Assembly (NCBI GenBank): GCA_012514595.1 | Contig: JAAYZZ010000015.1 | Span: forward strand, 1-47,071 | Direction: 5' to 3' | DNA: 47,071 nt | Origin: Elusimicrobiota bacterium | Lineage (GTDB): Bacteria > Omnitrophota > Gorgyraeia > Zapsychrales > Fredricksoniimonadaceae | Shown: piece after piece, positions 1 through 8,612 of the stretch | How positions within the stretch are numbered: position 1 is the stretch's first letter | Layout of the letters: every line of letters starts with the position of its first letter | Program-made: the position numbers and the translations under genes | The notes under the pieces: model-generated | Told to the model about the DNA's origin: nothing | The model's input: only the letters and a program-made list of their open reading frames with translations | The model's database searches: none

Positions 1-226
1 ACGTAAGACCGCAGGTCGGACACTTCAGCTCTTCCTTCGCGGTCGCAGGGATCTGCTTGCCGAAGTCCGTGAGCCCCGCCAGAAGGTCCGCGAGCCCGAA
101 CTGCTGCTCCATATGCTGGCTCTGGGCGCGCGCACACTCCTCGCACAGGTGCATCTCCATCACCTTCCCGTCAACGATCTCGGTCAGATGGACGGTGGCT
201 TTCTTGTTGCAGTTATGGCACTTCAT
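1..226 (-). CDS. McsA-like zinc-finger protein (UvrB/UvrC-motif family), C-terminus cut by window edge
   Basis: The visible N-terminal 75 residues begin MKCHNCNKKATVHLTEI, then a second CxxC (CEEC) and, near the edge, CPTCG. Paired CxxC knuckles with the phrase VHLTEI are typical of the McsA/YacH family, which acts with the McsB arginine kinase and Clp proteases in stress-related protein turnover and metal sensing. The UvrB/UvrC-motif coiled coil expected at the C-terminus would lie outside the window. The ATG start at 226 is preceded by an AGAAGGGG ribosome binding site. It follows ilvE by 13 bp on the same strand, so the two are probably co-transcribed. Family assignment is good from the zinc-knuckle pattern; whether an mcsB partner follows cannot be seen. 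Confidence 0.8.
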   Translation of the reverse strand, partial: MKCHNCNKKATVHLTEIVDGKVMEMHLCEECARAQSQHMEQQFGLADLLAGLTDFGKQIPATAKEELKCPTCGLT

Positions 227-239
227 CGGGAACCCCTTC

Positions 240-1105
240 TCAGAACCGGACCCCGTCCTTGCGGGTCGCGCCCTGGAACAATTTGAGGAGCTTGAGCGTC
301 TTGGGTCCCGGCTTTCCCGTCCCGATCACGCGGCCATCGATCTTGACCACCGGGACCAACTCAGCTGCGGTCCCCGTCAGGAAGACCTCATCCGCGTTAT
401 AAAATTCATGCCTCGTGATCAGGGTTTGACTGACAGCAAGGCCGCACTTCTTCTCAGCGATGGCCATGACACAGTCACGTGTGACCCCGCGCAGACGGCC
501 GGCCACGGGCGTCTTCATCTCGCTCCCCTTGATCATGAAGATATTGTCCCCGGTGCATTCGGCCACATATCCACTCCCGTCGAGCAAGATGGCCTCCGGC
601 ACCCCGGCATTATTGGCCTCGATCTTTGCCAGGATATTGTTGAGATAATTCAAGGACTTCAGCTGCGGATTGATCGCCTCCGGGTGGTTCCTGACGGTCG
701 GGACCGTCACGATCGCAAGGCCGTTCTTGTAGAATTCCTCGGGATAAAGGACGATCTTGTCCGCAATGATGAAGATATTGGCACGCCCCTTGCACTTACG
801 GGGATCAGACCGAGGTCCCCCTCTCCCCGGGTGACCACCAGGCGAATATAACCGCTCTTGAGGTTATTGGCCTTGAGGGTCTGGACAACCGCCTTGATCA
901 TCTCTTTTTTGCTCATCCCTATATCGATCAACAGGGTATGACATGTTTCATAGAGACGATCGATATGCTCCTGAAGCTTGAACACAACCCCATCATACGC
1001 ACGGATCCCTTCAAAACCCCCGTCCCCGTACAAAAGTCCATGATCGAACACGGACAGTTTGGCCTGTTCTTTAGGGACGATCTTGCCGTTCAGATAGATT
1101 TTCAT
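240..1105 (-). pseudogene. ilvE: Branched-chain amino acid aminotransferase with one single-base frameshift
   Basis: Class IV PLP aminotransferase that transaminates leucine, isoleucine and valine with 2-oxoglutarate. The N-terminal part (1105 to about 806) reads MKIYLNGKIVPKEQAK, with FDHGLLYGDGGFEGIRAY and RLVVTRGEGDLGL. The remainder (from about 806 down to 240) is in another frame and has DPRKCKGRANIFIIAD, the catalytic lysine in QLKSLNYLNN, and LTGTAAELVPV. Adding one C at about 806 (reading GGATCCAGACC on the plus strand) restores a continuous protein of about 288 aa, the normal length. The break is therefore a one-base deletion in this copy or an assembly error; every other family motif is intact. 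The ATG at 1105 has a GGGGAG site upstream. Confidence 0.88.
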
Positions 1106-1140
1106 AACGACTCCCCATATAAAAATTGATATGCCTAGTC

Positions 1141-1146
1141 ATTATA
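1141..1146 (-). promoter_or_regulatory. -10 box (TATAAT) upstream of ilvE
   Basis: A perfect TATAAT lies in the 69-bp gap between the lolD stop and the ilvE start, about 35 nt before the ilvE ATG. No good -35 box is visible at 16-18 bp spacing, so this is a partial promoter call. It would separate ilvE-mcsA from the envelope operon upstream. Confidence 0.4.
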
Positions 1147-1174
1147 CTTAAATAAGTTATCAAAGCCACCGGAT

Positions 1175-1846
1175 TTACGCAAGAACGCCATCACGGATCT
1201 GGACCACTTTTTGACAGCGCTGGGCGAGGGATCGGTCATGCGTGACGAGGATGAGAAGCGAGGAATTCTGTCGGGCGAGGGAGACCAGAAGGTCAATAAC
1301 GCCTGCCCCCGTCTTGGAGTCGAGATTGCCGGTCGGTTCATCGCACAGAAGGATCCGGGGCCGGTTGATGACGGAACGGGCGATGGCGACCCTCTGCTGT
1401 TCCCCGCCGGAAAGTTGCCGGGGCTTGTGACCCAGGCGATGCCCCAGACCGACCTGGTCCAGGATTTCAGCGGCACGAGACCGCATGGCCCGGGGATCAC
1501 GAAGCCTCCCCTCCCAGACCATCAGCGGAAGAAGAACGTTCTCGAGAGCCGTGAGCTCCGGCAGGAGGTGGTAGAACTGAAAAACAAATCCGACAGCCTG
1601 GTTCCTCAAACGCGCACGGGGTCCATCCTTGAGACGATAGATGTCTTCCATTCCGATGAGGACCCTTCCCTGGTCCGGCTCATCCAGCCCCCCCAGGACA
1701 TGCAGGAGCGTCGACTTCCCTGCACCCGACGGGCCGACAAGGCCCACGGTCTCCCCGGGACTGGCCTCGAGACTGATCCCGCGCAGGACCTCCACCCGTT
1801 TCTGGGTATCGGTGTAGGCCTTGAAGATGTTTTCCGCCTTCAGCAT
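1175..1846 (-). CDS. lolD: Lipoprotein-releasing ABC transporter ATP-binding protein LolD
   Basis: A 223-aa ABC ATPase that energises release of outer-membrane lipoproteins from the inner membrane by the LolCDE complex. Walker A is GPSGAGKST (about residues 38-46), the signature is LSGGEQQR, Walker B is ILLCDEPTGNLDS, and the switch histidine is in LVTHD. The sequence FQFYHLLPELTALENV is the usual Q-loop region of LolD/MacB-type ATPases. It follows the lolC permease by 2 bp on the same strand, which supports LolD over MacB. Only one LolC/E-type permease is present, so the complex may use a homodimer. Confidence 0.93.
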   Translation of the reverse strand: MLKAENIFKAYTDTQKRVEVLRGISLEASPGETVGLVGPSGAGKSTLLHVLGGLDEPDQGRVLIGMEDIYRLKDGPRARLRNQAVGFVFQFYHLLPELTALENVLLPLMVWEGRLRDPRAMRSRAAEILDQVGLGHRLGHKPRQLSGGEQQRVAIARSVINRPRILLCDEPTGNLDSKTGAGVIDLLVSLARQNSSLLILVTHDRSLAQRCQKVVQIRDGVLA

Positions 1847-1848
1847 GG

Positions 1849-3051
1849 TTACTGATACCTCAATGCTTCAACAGGTTCCAGGGCTGCCGCCTTGGCCGCA
1901 GGATAGAGCGTCGCCACATAAGTGATCACAAGCGCGCTCGCGACGATCACCAGGACATCGCCCAGCTGCACCAGGACCGGAAGATGATCCAGATAGTAAA
2001 TCTCCTTCGGGAGCTTGATGATCTCGGTCTCGCGCAGAAGATAGCTCAGCCCCACTCCTCCGGCGAGGCCCAGGCTCGTTCCCACCATCCCCAGGGCCAT
2101 GCCATAGAGCGTGAAGACCTGACGGATCGCCCGGGCCGGGACACCGATCGACTTCAGGACCCCGATGTCCTTGGTCTTGGAGGTCACGGTCACGATCAGC
2201 GTACTGGCCACATTGAAGGAGGCCACCAGGACGATGAGGGTGAGGATCACGAACATCGCGAATTTCTCAAGATTCAGGGCTGCAAAGAAATTCTCGTTCT
2301 GCTCGATCCACGTCCGGACCTGATACCGGAATCCCAGCCCCTTGAGCAACGCCTCCTTGAGACGCGGAGCCTCATCGATATTGACCAGCTTGACCGAAAG
2401 CCCGGAGACCAGGTCCGGCGCGAGATCAAAGATCTCCTGCGCCTTCTGATAGTGGGCCAGGATCAGGTTCCGGTCGTAGTCATACATCTTTGAATAAAAG
2501 ATCGCGCCTACTTTGAGGCGATACCGCCATCCCTCCCCCGCAACGCCCGACACAGGCGACAAAAGCGCGATCGTGTCCCCCACCCGGAGACCGTAATAAC
2601 GCGCCAATTCCTTCCCGATGATGACCTCGTCAGCCTTGAGGTCCGCGATCCTCCCTCCGTCGACAAGGTACTCGTTGATCCGGGTCACGGTCGCCTCTCT
2701 GGCCGGATCAATGCCGCGGAGCACCAGGCCGTAGGCGCGGCTGCCGTGTTCCAGAAAGACATTCCCCATCACATACGGGGCCACGGCCGCAACACCCGGG
2801 ACCGAAAGCACCTCCTCCTGGACGCTCTGAAACGACTTCACGCCCGCCTCACGATCGATGAGGACATGGGCGCTGGTGCCGATGATCTTGTCCTTGAGGT
2901 CCCTGTCAAAACCGGTCATGACACCGATCACAACGATCAAGGCCATGACACCGATGGCGATACCAAAAATGGAAACAGCATTAATGAGGGCAAGGAATTT
3001 ATCCTTGCGGGCGAGGAAGAATCGGGAGCTGAGCCAGAGGGCGTAATGCAC
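1849..3051 (-). CDS. lolC: Lipoprotein-releasing ABC transporter permease LolC/LolE
   Basis: FtsX/MacB-fold permease of about 400 aa. It has one N-terminal membrane segment (AVSIFGIAIGVMALIVVIGV), a large periplasmic domain, and three C-terminal membrane segments around KFAMFVILTLIVLVASFNV, the alanine/glycine-rich segment after YGMALGMVG, and DVLVIVASALVITYVATLYP. SKTKDIGVLKSIG is the coupling-helix signature of the family. I favour the GTG at 3051 (reads MHYALWLSSRFFLARK), because homologues start about eight residues before the RFFLARK region and the stretch between 3051 and the ATG at 3072 is made of heptamer repeats; neither start has a Shine-Dalgarno. It lies between lysS and lolD. Confidence 0.9.
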   Translation of the reverse strand: MHYALWLSSRFFLARKDKFLALINAVSIFGIAIGVMALIVVIGVMTGFDRDLKDKIIGTSAHVLIDREAGVKSFQSVQEEVLSVPGVAAVAPYVMGNVFLEHGSRAYGLVLRGIDPAREATVTRINEYLVDGGRIADLKADEVIIGKELARYYGLRVGDTIALLSPVSGVAGEGWRYRLKVGAIFYSKMYDYDRNLILAHYQKAQEIFDLAPDLVSGLSVKLVNIDEAPRLKEALLKGLGFRYQVRTWIEQNENFFAALNLEKFAMFVILTLIVLVASFNVASTLIVTVTSKTKDIGVLKSIGVPARAIRQVFTLYGMALGMVGTSLGLAGGVGLSYLLRETEIIKLPKEIYYLDHLPVLVQLGDVLVIVASALVITYVATLYPAAKAAALEPVEALRYQ

Positions 3052-3123
3052 GTCAGATGTCACACGGCACATGTCACAAGGTCACAAAGAGATCCCGTGC
3101 CTGGCGCCTAGTGCCTAGTGCCT
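3051..3123. repeat. Two short degenerate heptamer tandem repeats between lysS and lolC
   Basis: From 3051 the plus strand runs in 7-bp register: CGTCAGA, TGTCACA, CGGCACA, TGTCACA, then one extra base and GGTCACA to 3086. A second family follows from 3106: GCCTAGT, GCCTAGT, GCCT. The array fills the whole intergenic gap and runs into the alternative N-terminus of lolC. No gene or promoter is visible in it. Confidence 0.6.
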
Positions 3124-3126
3124 TTT

Positions 3127-4569
3127 TCAGTCCAACGGTTTCATGAGCGGGAACAGGATCACATCCCGGATCGAGGCCGCATCGGTCAGGAGCATCACGA
3201 GGCGGTCGATGCCGATCCCAAGCCCTCCGGCTGGCGGCATCCCGTACTCGAGAGCCCGGACAAAGTCCTCGTCGATACAGCGCAATCCCGTCTCCGTATC
3301 ATCCTGAAGGTCCTCGATCAGACGCTCTTTCTGCTCCACGGGGTCATTGAGCTCCGAATAGGCGTTCCCCACCTCCATCCCGGCAATAAAGAACTCGAAA
3401 CGCTTGGACAACGCCGGGTTCGCGGGATCGGTCTTGGCCAGCGGACACAAGAACGTGAAATAATCCGTAAAAAAGACCGGATCGATCGTCGCATCCTCAT
3501 CGAGGATCTCCTCGACGATCTTCATGATCGCGGACTTGGTGAGCTTGTCGACCTTGTAGTTCCCGGGCCGGAGCGCCTTGACCTTTTCGAGCATCGTCTC
3601 GGCCGTATCCGTCGGATCGATATCGAACTTCTCCTTCACAAGACCCGCAAAGCTCACCCGTTTCCAGGGGGGCGTAAAATCGATCGTCTTGCCCTGATAG
3701 GCGACCTTGTAGGACCCGGTGATCTCCTTGGCGAGACCGCTGATGAGACCCTCCGCGATGTCCATCATGTCCTGCATGTCGCCATACGCCTGATAGAGCT
3801 CGAGCATCGTGAACTCGGGGTTGTGGCGTGTGGAGACCCCTTCGTTGCGGAAATTGCGGTTGATCTCGTAGACCCGTTCCATTCCTCCGACGAGAAGGCG
3901 CTTGAGGTAGAGTTCGGGGGCGATCCGAAGAAAGACATCCATGTCATAGGCGTTGTGCTGCGACTGGAACGGACGCCCGCGAGCGCCCCCTGCCATGGTC
4001 TGAAGCATGGGCGTCTCGACCTCGAGGAAACCGCGGGTGTCGAGATAGTGGCGGATCATGGATACGATCCGGCTTCTCTTGATAAAGACCTCGCGAACCT
4101 CGGGGTTGGCAATCATGTCCACATACCGCTGGCGGTAGCGGATGTCCACATCCTTAAGACCGTGCCATTTTTCGGGCAGGCACATGAGGGATTTGGACAA
4201 CACCGTGAATTTCTCGACGCGCAGGCTCTTCTGTCCTGTTCTCGTCGTAAAAAGCTTCCCCTCGACCCCTATGATATCTCCGATGTCGAGAAGCTTGAAG
4301 GCGGACCAGGCCTCCCCCAGGACGGCCTCCTTGAAGAACAGCTGCAGACGTCCGGTGCGGTCCATAAGATCCGAGAAGAAGACTTTCCCATGATCACGCA
4401 GCGACATGAGCCTCCCGGCCGCACGGACCGCCTTCTCCTCCGCGAACCCCTCGAGGATCGCACTCACCGGCTCCAGCCCCACGAACCGTCCGCCGTAAGG
4501 CTCAAAGCCCCTGGCCTTCAGGCCGTCACGCTTCTCCATTCGGATCTTTTTGATATCATCGATCTCCAC
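3127..4569 (-). CDS. lysS: Lysyl-tRNA synthetase, class II
   Basis: Charges tRNA-Lys with lysine in the cytoplasm. The 480-aa product has an N-terminal OB-fold anticodon-binding domain (about residues 45-140). The class II catalytic core follows, with motif 2 around NRNFRNEGVSTRHNPEFTML and motif 3 GLGIGIDRLVMLLTD near the C-terminus, and RQRYVDM before motif 1. The start is a GTG at 4569 preceded by AAGGAG at six bases; this is better supported than the internal ATG ten codons later. It sits between lpxI (36 bp upstream) and lolC, a lysS-lolC-lolD order found in several diderm lineages. Confidence 0.97.
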   Translation of the reverse strand: MEIDDIKKIRMEKRDGLKARGFEPYGGRFVGLEPVSAILEGFAEEKAVRAAGRLMSLRDHGKVFFSDLMDRTGRLQLFFKEAVLGEAWSAFKLLDIGDIIGVEGKLFTTRTGQKSLRVEKFTVLSKSLMCLPEKWHGLKDVDIRYRQRYVDMIANPEVREVFIKRSRIVSMIRHYLDTRGFLEVETPMLQTMAGGARGRPFQSQHNAYDMDVFLRIAPELYLKRLLVGGMERVYEINRNFRNEGVSTRHNPEFTMLELYQAYGDMQDMMDIAEGLISGLAKEITGSYKVAYQGKTIDFTPPWKRVSFAGLVKEKFDIDPTDTAETMLEKVKALRPGNYKVDKLTKSAIMKIVEEILDEDATIDPVFFTDYFTFLCPLAKTDPANPALSKRFEFFIAGMEVGNAYSELNDPVEQKERLIEDLQDDTETGLRCIDEDFVRALEYGMPPAGGLGIGIDRLVMLLTDAASIRDVILFPLMKPLD

Positions 4570-4605
4570 GATCTTCTCCTTCTCTAAAGAACATCTTCCT
4601 CAACC

Positions 4606-5436
4606 TTATGCCCCGGCGGAAACGATACAGATCCCGGCCTTATCCGCAAGGGCCACGGTCCTGTCCCTGTCAATGATGAGGGTCTTTCCGGCCTCGATCG
4701 CAAGACAAACAGCCCGGCAAGACCGCATGGTCTCGATCGTGCGCGGACCGATCACCGGCACATCAAAACGGGAATCCTGACGGGGCTTGGAGGTCTTGAC
4801 GACCACGGCCCCAGTGCGGGCGATCCTCCCTCCCCGGCGGATACAGGCATCCGTCCCTTCGAGGGCCTCGAGCGCCACGACCGCCTTGCCCTTGACCACG
4901 ACCGTCTGCCCCGCATCGATCTCGCCGAGATGCTTGGCGATCCCGACTCCGAATTCAATATCCGCCAACTCATCAAGTGTCGGAGCCCGACGGGTAAGCG
5001 TTCCCCTAGGGGCGAGATGGTCCTGGAGGAGGAATGTGGAATCCAGAAGTTCCAGTCCTTCCCTCTTCAGGCGATCGGCCAGGGCCCCGTAGATGGTATC
5101 GCAGCGGCGGTCGGACAGGGCCTTAAAGATATCCCGGATCTCCCCATCCCAGGACACGTTCTTATCAAACAACCTCGCGGGCGCGATCTGCCCGGCCATG
5201 AGGACATGGGTGACCCCCCGCTCACGACAAAAGGAAAAGAACCGGCCCAGTTCTCCCACAGAGAACCAGCGGACCTCATCAACAAAGAAATGGATCAGAG
5301 GAGAGGTGTCCCCCCGGACAGCAGCGACCACGACCCGTACGCCCTTGAGACGTGCGGCACGAGCAAAAAGAAAGGGGAACTGTCCGTTCCCGGCCAGAAG
5401 CCCTATGACCATCGCCTTCCTCCCGTCGGGGATCAT
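4606..5436 (-). CDS. lpxI: UDP-2,3-diacylglucosamine pyrophosphatase LpxI (DUF1009)
   Basis: Hydrolyses UDP-2,3-diacylglucosamine to lipid X and UMP, the fourth step of lipid A synthesis, replacing LpxH. The 276-aa sequence has the LpxI landmarks: the N-terminal IGLLAGNGQFPFLFARAA, HVLMAGQIAP in the middle, and a C-terminal half with RFDVPVIGPRTIETM, LAIEAGKTLIIDRD and ADKAGICIV. Its ATG overlaps the lpxA stop in an ATGA, which indicates translational coupling and supports the lipid A role. No lpxH, lpxB or lpxK is in the window. Confidence 0.93.
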   Translation of the reverse strand: MIPDGRKAMVIGLLAGNGQFPFLFARAARLKGVRVVVAAVRGDTSPLIHFFVDEVRWFSVGELGRFFSFCRERGVTHVLMAGQIAPARLFDKNVSWDGEIRDIFKALSDRRCDTIYGALADRLKREGLELLDSTFLLQDHLAPRGTLTRRAPTLDELADIEFGVGIAKHLGEIDAGQTVVVKGKAVVALEALEGTDACIRRGGRIARTGAVVVKTSKPRQDSRFDVPVIGPRTIETMRSCRAVCLAIEAGKTLIIDRDRTVALADKAGICIVSAGA

Positions 5437-6242
5437 TCTTCAGCGGCCACGCTGGTGGATCCGGCCGTCACGCCGCGCTCGGAGCTGCGGACAAACTCGA
5501 CCAGTCTCCGGACATCAGGGCCCTGCGGGACCTCTCTCTCCACACGTTCAAGCGCGGAGGAGCGGGACAGACCGGAAAAGAAAAGCACACGGAAAGCCTC
5601 TTTAAGGGCCTTGATCGATTCTGTCGGCATCTGGGACCGGCGGAGTCCTACAATATTGAGTCCGTAAACCAGCGCTGGGATCCCTACGGACATCGCGAAG
5701 GGCGGGATGTCCTGAGAGACCTTGGTGCAGCCACCGATCATGGACATGGTGCCGATACGGACGAATTGATGGACCCCCACCAATCCTCCGACGATCGCCC
5801 GATCCTCGACATGGACATGGCCAGCCAAGGCCACGGAGTTGGCCAGGACGCACCCGTCCCCTACCTGACAGTCGTGCGCGGCATGAGAGTAGGCCATGAA
5901 AAGGTTCCCGTTTCCTATCCGGGTGACCCCCCCTCCGTCGATCGTGCCGCGATTGGCTGTCGTAAACTCGCGAAAGACATTGTTGCTGCCGATCTCAAGC
6001 CAGGTCTTGTCGTCGCGCTTGTGCTTTTTATCCTGGGGGTCCTGACCGATGGAGGCATGGGGAAAGATCCGGTTCCCCTCGCCGATCCGGGTCCACCCCG
6101 AGATCGTCGTATGCGCCCCGATCTCTGTGCCGCTGCCGATCGTCACGTCCCCGTCGATAACAACATACGGGCCGATCCTGACGTTGTCTGCGAGCTTCAC
6201 GTCAGGCCCAATCACCGCTGTCGGATGGATCACATGTGCCAT
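5433..6242 (-). CDS. lpxA: UDP-N-acetylglucosamine acyltransferase LpxA
   Basis: Transfers a 3-hydroxyacyl chain from ACP to the 3-OH of UDP-GlcNAc, the first step of lipid A synthesis. The 269-aa protein is a left-handed beta-helix of hexapeptide repeats starting IHPTAVIGPDVKLADNVRIG. It has the catalytic-histidine region YSHAAHDCQVGDGC and HQFVRIG, then the helical C-terminal domain from RRSQMPTESIKALKEA. I place the start at 6242 (MAHVIHPTAVIG), 7 bp after the lpxC-fabZ stop; an upstream in-frame extension has no similarity to the family. The final A of its stop overlaps the lpxI start (ATGA). Confidence 0.95.
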   Translation of the reverse strand: MAHVIHPTAVIGPDVKLADNVRIGPYVVIDGDVTIGSGTEIGAHTTISGWTRIGEGNRIFPHASIGQDPQDKKHKRDDKTWLEIGSNNVFREFTTANRGTIDGGGVTRIGNGNLFMAYSHAAHDCQVGDGCVLANSVALAGHVHVEDRAIVGGLVGVHQFVRIGTMSMIGGCTKVSQDIPPFAMSVGIPALVYGLNIVGLRRSQMPTESIKALKEAFRVLFFSGLSRSSALERVEREVPQGPDVRRLVEFVRSSERGVTAGSTSVAAEE

Positions 6243-6249
6243 ATTTCTC

Positions 6250-7557
6250 TCACTCTCCAAAGGCGAATCCCATGTCCGCTTCGCAAACGACCTGCCCATC
6301 CACTTTACAAACCCCGCGGCCGTTGGCGATCCGAGAACGCGCCTTGACGATCTCGACCTCCATCACCAGCTGATCGCCGGGCTCCACGATCTTGCGGAAC
6401 TTGACATTATCAACGGCCATGAAGAAGGCCAGCTTCCCCTTCGCATCGCCGTTGCTGAGCGCGACCACCCCCAGGACCTGGGCCATGGCCTCGATCATCA
6501 GGACCCCGGGCATGACGGGCCTGACCGGGAAATGTCCCTGAAAGAACGCCTCGTTCATCGTGACATTTTTAACGGCAACAGCCCTCTTCCCCGGCTCGAT
6601 CTCCAGGATCCTGTCGACCAGAAGGAACGGATAACGGTGAGGGATCACGTTCATGATCGCCCGGACATCCATCGCACTCGCATTCCCCTGAGGCGGCGTG
6701 GACAGCGCCCGACGGGATTCGTATTTTTCTTTCTGCTGAAGGATCTTTTTCAAAAGCTCGCGATTGAGGGTATGCCCGCTCTTGAAGGCGATCACATGCC
6801 CCTTGACCTGCTTTCCCAGAAGGTAGAAATCTCCGACGCAGTCCAGGATCTTGTGGCGGGCCGGCTCGTCCGGAAAACGAAGGGTATTATCCAAAGGCCC
6901 CTTCGGTCCAAAAACCAATGTGTTCGCATTGTTCGCACCCTGTCCGAGCCCTTGCGCCTTCACGGCCTCGGCCTCCTCCAGAAGACAAAAGGTGCGGGCC
7001 GGGGCGATGTCCTTCTCAAAGATATCGGGCGTGATGGAGAACGTCGCGACTTGTTTCAAAAGCGGATGAGGATACTCCAGAGAATAGGAAACCTTCCATT
7101 CATCGGCCGGAACGACCATCACCGAGGCCCCGTTGCGGGAGACCATGATCGGCTCCCTGACCTCCAGGACTTCCTGTTCAGCGTCGAGGTCCACCACGCC
7201 CGCCTCGCGGAGCGCCTTCACATAGACCGCCGAACTTCCGTCGACGCCCGGGGCTTCATCCCCGCTGATCGCAATGGTCGCATTATCGATACCGAGCCCC
7301 GACAAGGCGGCCAAAAGATGCTCAACGGTATAAACAACCGCCTCACCCTTTTTGATCGCGGAATATCGCCCCTTCTCTCCGCCGGTGACCACATCAAGGG
7401 TCCCGAGCCTCATGGAAGGCGATCCCGCAAGGTCCGTACGAACAAAAACAATGCCGCTATTGGCTACAGCGGGCTTGATCACAACCGTCGCGGGCTTCCC
7501 CAGATGGAGCCCCACACCGGTGATCACACATTCTTTGGAAATAGTCCTTTGTTTCAC
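6250..7557 (-). CDS. lpxC/fabZ: Bifunctional LpxC deacetylase - FabZ dehydratase fusion
   Basis: One 435-aa polypeptide joins two enzymes. Residues about 1-280 are LpxC, the zinc UDP-3-O-acyl-GlcNAc deacetylase that commits lipid A synthesis. Its ligands and catalytic residues are visible: YTVEHLLAAL (E79, H80), HKILDCVGD (H235, D239) and SGHTLN (H262). Residues about 296-435 are FabZ, the 3-hydroxyacyl-ACP dehydratase, with IPHRYPFLLVDR, catalytic His in QGHFP (H342) and Glu in VLMIEAMAQ (E356). Such fusions are known in Bacteroidota and several other diderm phyla; joining them places use and dehydration of the same 3-hydroxyacyl-ACP in one protein. The start is GTG, overlapping the lpxD stop as GTGA. 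Confidence 0.96.
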   Translation of the reverse strand: MKQRTISKECVITGVGLHLGKPATVVIKPAVANSGIVFVRTDLAGSPSMRLGTLDVVTGGEKGRYSAIKKGEAVVYTVEHLLAALSGLGIDNATIAISGDEAPGVDGSSAVYVKALREAGVVDLDAEQEVLEVREPIMVSRNGASVMVVPADEWKVSYSLEYPHPLLKQVATFSITPDIFEKDIAPARTFCLLEEAEAVKAQGLGQGANNANTLVFGPKGPLDNTLRFPDEPARHKILDCVGDFYLLGKQVKGHVIAFKSGHTLNRELLKKILQQKEKYESRRALSTPPQGNASAMDVRAIMNVIPHRYPFLLVDRILEIEPGKRAVAVKNVTMNEAFFQGHFPVRPVMPGVLMIEAMAQVLGVVALSNGDAKGKLAFFMAVDNVKFRKIVEPGDQLVMEVEIVKARSRIANGRGVCKVDGQVVCEADMGFAFGE

Positions 7558-8600
7558 GTGTCCATCCTCTTCTTCAATGATTCCTCCAGAGAAGCGATCT
7601 TCTCCTCGAGAGCCTTGATCCTTTCCACATAGTGGGACAAGCGCCCCACATGCCCCAGGGTCCGTGCCGCCTGCCGATGCTCATCGGCAGGGCTTCCGAA
7701 CATCACGGCCTTGGCTGCCACATCCTTCGAGATCCCCGACTGGGCCATCACGACGGCACCGTCCCCGACATGGAGGTGCCCCGCCACTCCCACCTGCCCG
7801 GCGAGGATCACGTTCTTTCCGAGAGTGGTGCTCCCGGCGATCCCGACCTGGGACACAATAATGCAGTTCTCGCCGGTCCTGACATTATGCGCGATCTGGA
7901 CCAGATTGTCGACCTTGGTCCCTTTCCCGATCACGGTCCGGTCGAAACGCGCCCGGTCGATCGTGACACAGGCCCCGATCTCGACATCGTCCTCGATCAC
8001 GACCGTCCCCATCTGGGGGATCTTCATATGCTTCTCTTCCACGGTCAGATAGCCGAACCCGTCACAGCCGATCACGCTCCCGCTGTGGATGATCACACGG
8101 CTCCCGACGGAGACATCCTCCCGCAACGTCACGTTGGGATAGATCAGGGTCTCCTCCCCCACCACAGCCTTTTCTCCGACATAACTCCCGGCCCCGATCA
8201 TCGTCCCCCGACCGATCCGGACACCCGGCTCGATCACGACATGGGGTCCCACTCCGACGTTCTCTGCCAAGACGGCATCGGGAGAAATGACCGCGGTCGG
8301 ATGCACGCCCCGGATCCGCGGCGTCAGCGACTCCTTGATCAGAGCGACCACGCGCGTGAACGCGAGAGAGGGGTTCGCGACCCGAATAAGCGCAGGCCCT
8401 TCTGCAGACACATCCTCCGCGACGATAACAGCCGAGGCCTTGGTCGTCTTTAAAAGGGGCAGGTATTTGGGATTGGCCAGGAAGGTCAGATCCCCGGGTC
8501 CGGCCTCCTTGAGACCGGAAACCCCGGTGATCACAATGTCCCTGTCGCCCACGACCCGCCCCCCGAGGAAATTGGAAATCTCGGAAAGGGTCTTACGCAT
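7554..8600 (-). CDS. lpxD: UDP-3-O-(3-hydroxyacyl)glucosamine N-acyltransferase LpxD
   Basis: Adds the second 3-hydroxyacyl chain, at N-2 of the glucosamine, in lipid A synthesis. The 348-aa protein has the uridine-binding N-terminal domain (LSEISNFLGGRVVGD, GPGDLTFLANPKY). A long hexapeptide-repeat beta-helix follows from about residue 100 (VHPTAVISPDAVLAENVGVG), with the catalytic-histidine region LVQIAHNVRTGENCI and GVAGHLHVGDG. A short C-terminal helix (RIKALEEKIASLEESL) matches the family's trimer tip. ATG start at 8600, 12 bp after ompH. Confidence 0.96.
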   Translation of the reverse strand: MRKTLSEISNFLGGRVVGDRDIVITGVSGLKEAGPGDLTFLANPKYLPLLKTTKASAVIVAEDVSAEGPALIRVANPSLAFTRVVALIKESLTPRIRGVHPTAVISPDAVLAENVGVGPHVVIEPGVRIGRGTMIGAGSYVGEKAVVGEETLIYPNVTLREDVSVGSRVIIHSGSVIGCDGFGYLTVEEKHMKIPQMGTVVIEDDVEIGACVTIDRARFDRTVIGKGTKVDNLVQIAHNVRTGENCIIVSQVGIAGSTTLGKNVILAGQVGVAGHLHVGDGAVVMAQSGISKDVAAKAVMFGSPADEHRQAARTLGHVGRLSHYVERIKALEEKIASLEESLKKRMDT

Positions 8601-8612
8601 ACGGGCGGACCG

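Noticed and set aside
57..851. Long plus-strand open frame over mcsA-like and ilvE
   Set aside because: It is antisense to two recognisable genes, with composition typical of a GC-rich shadow frame.
3118..4587. 489-codon plus-strand frame opposite lysS
   Set aside because: Antisense shadow of a clear class II synthetase.
6243..6299. Longer LpxA starting at 6299
   Set aside because: Residues before MAHVIHPT are out-of-family and overlap the end of FabZ.
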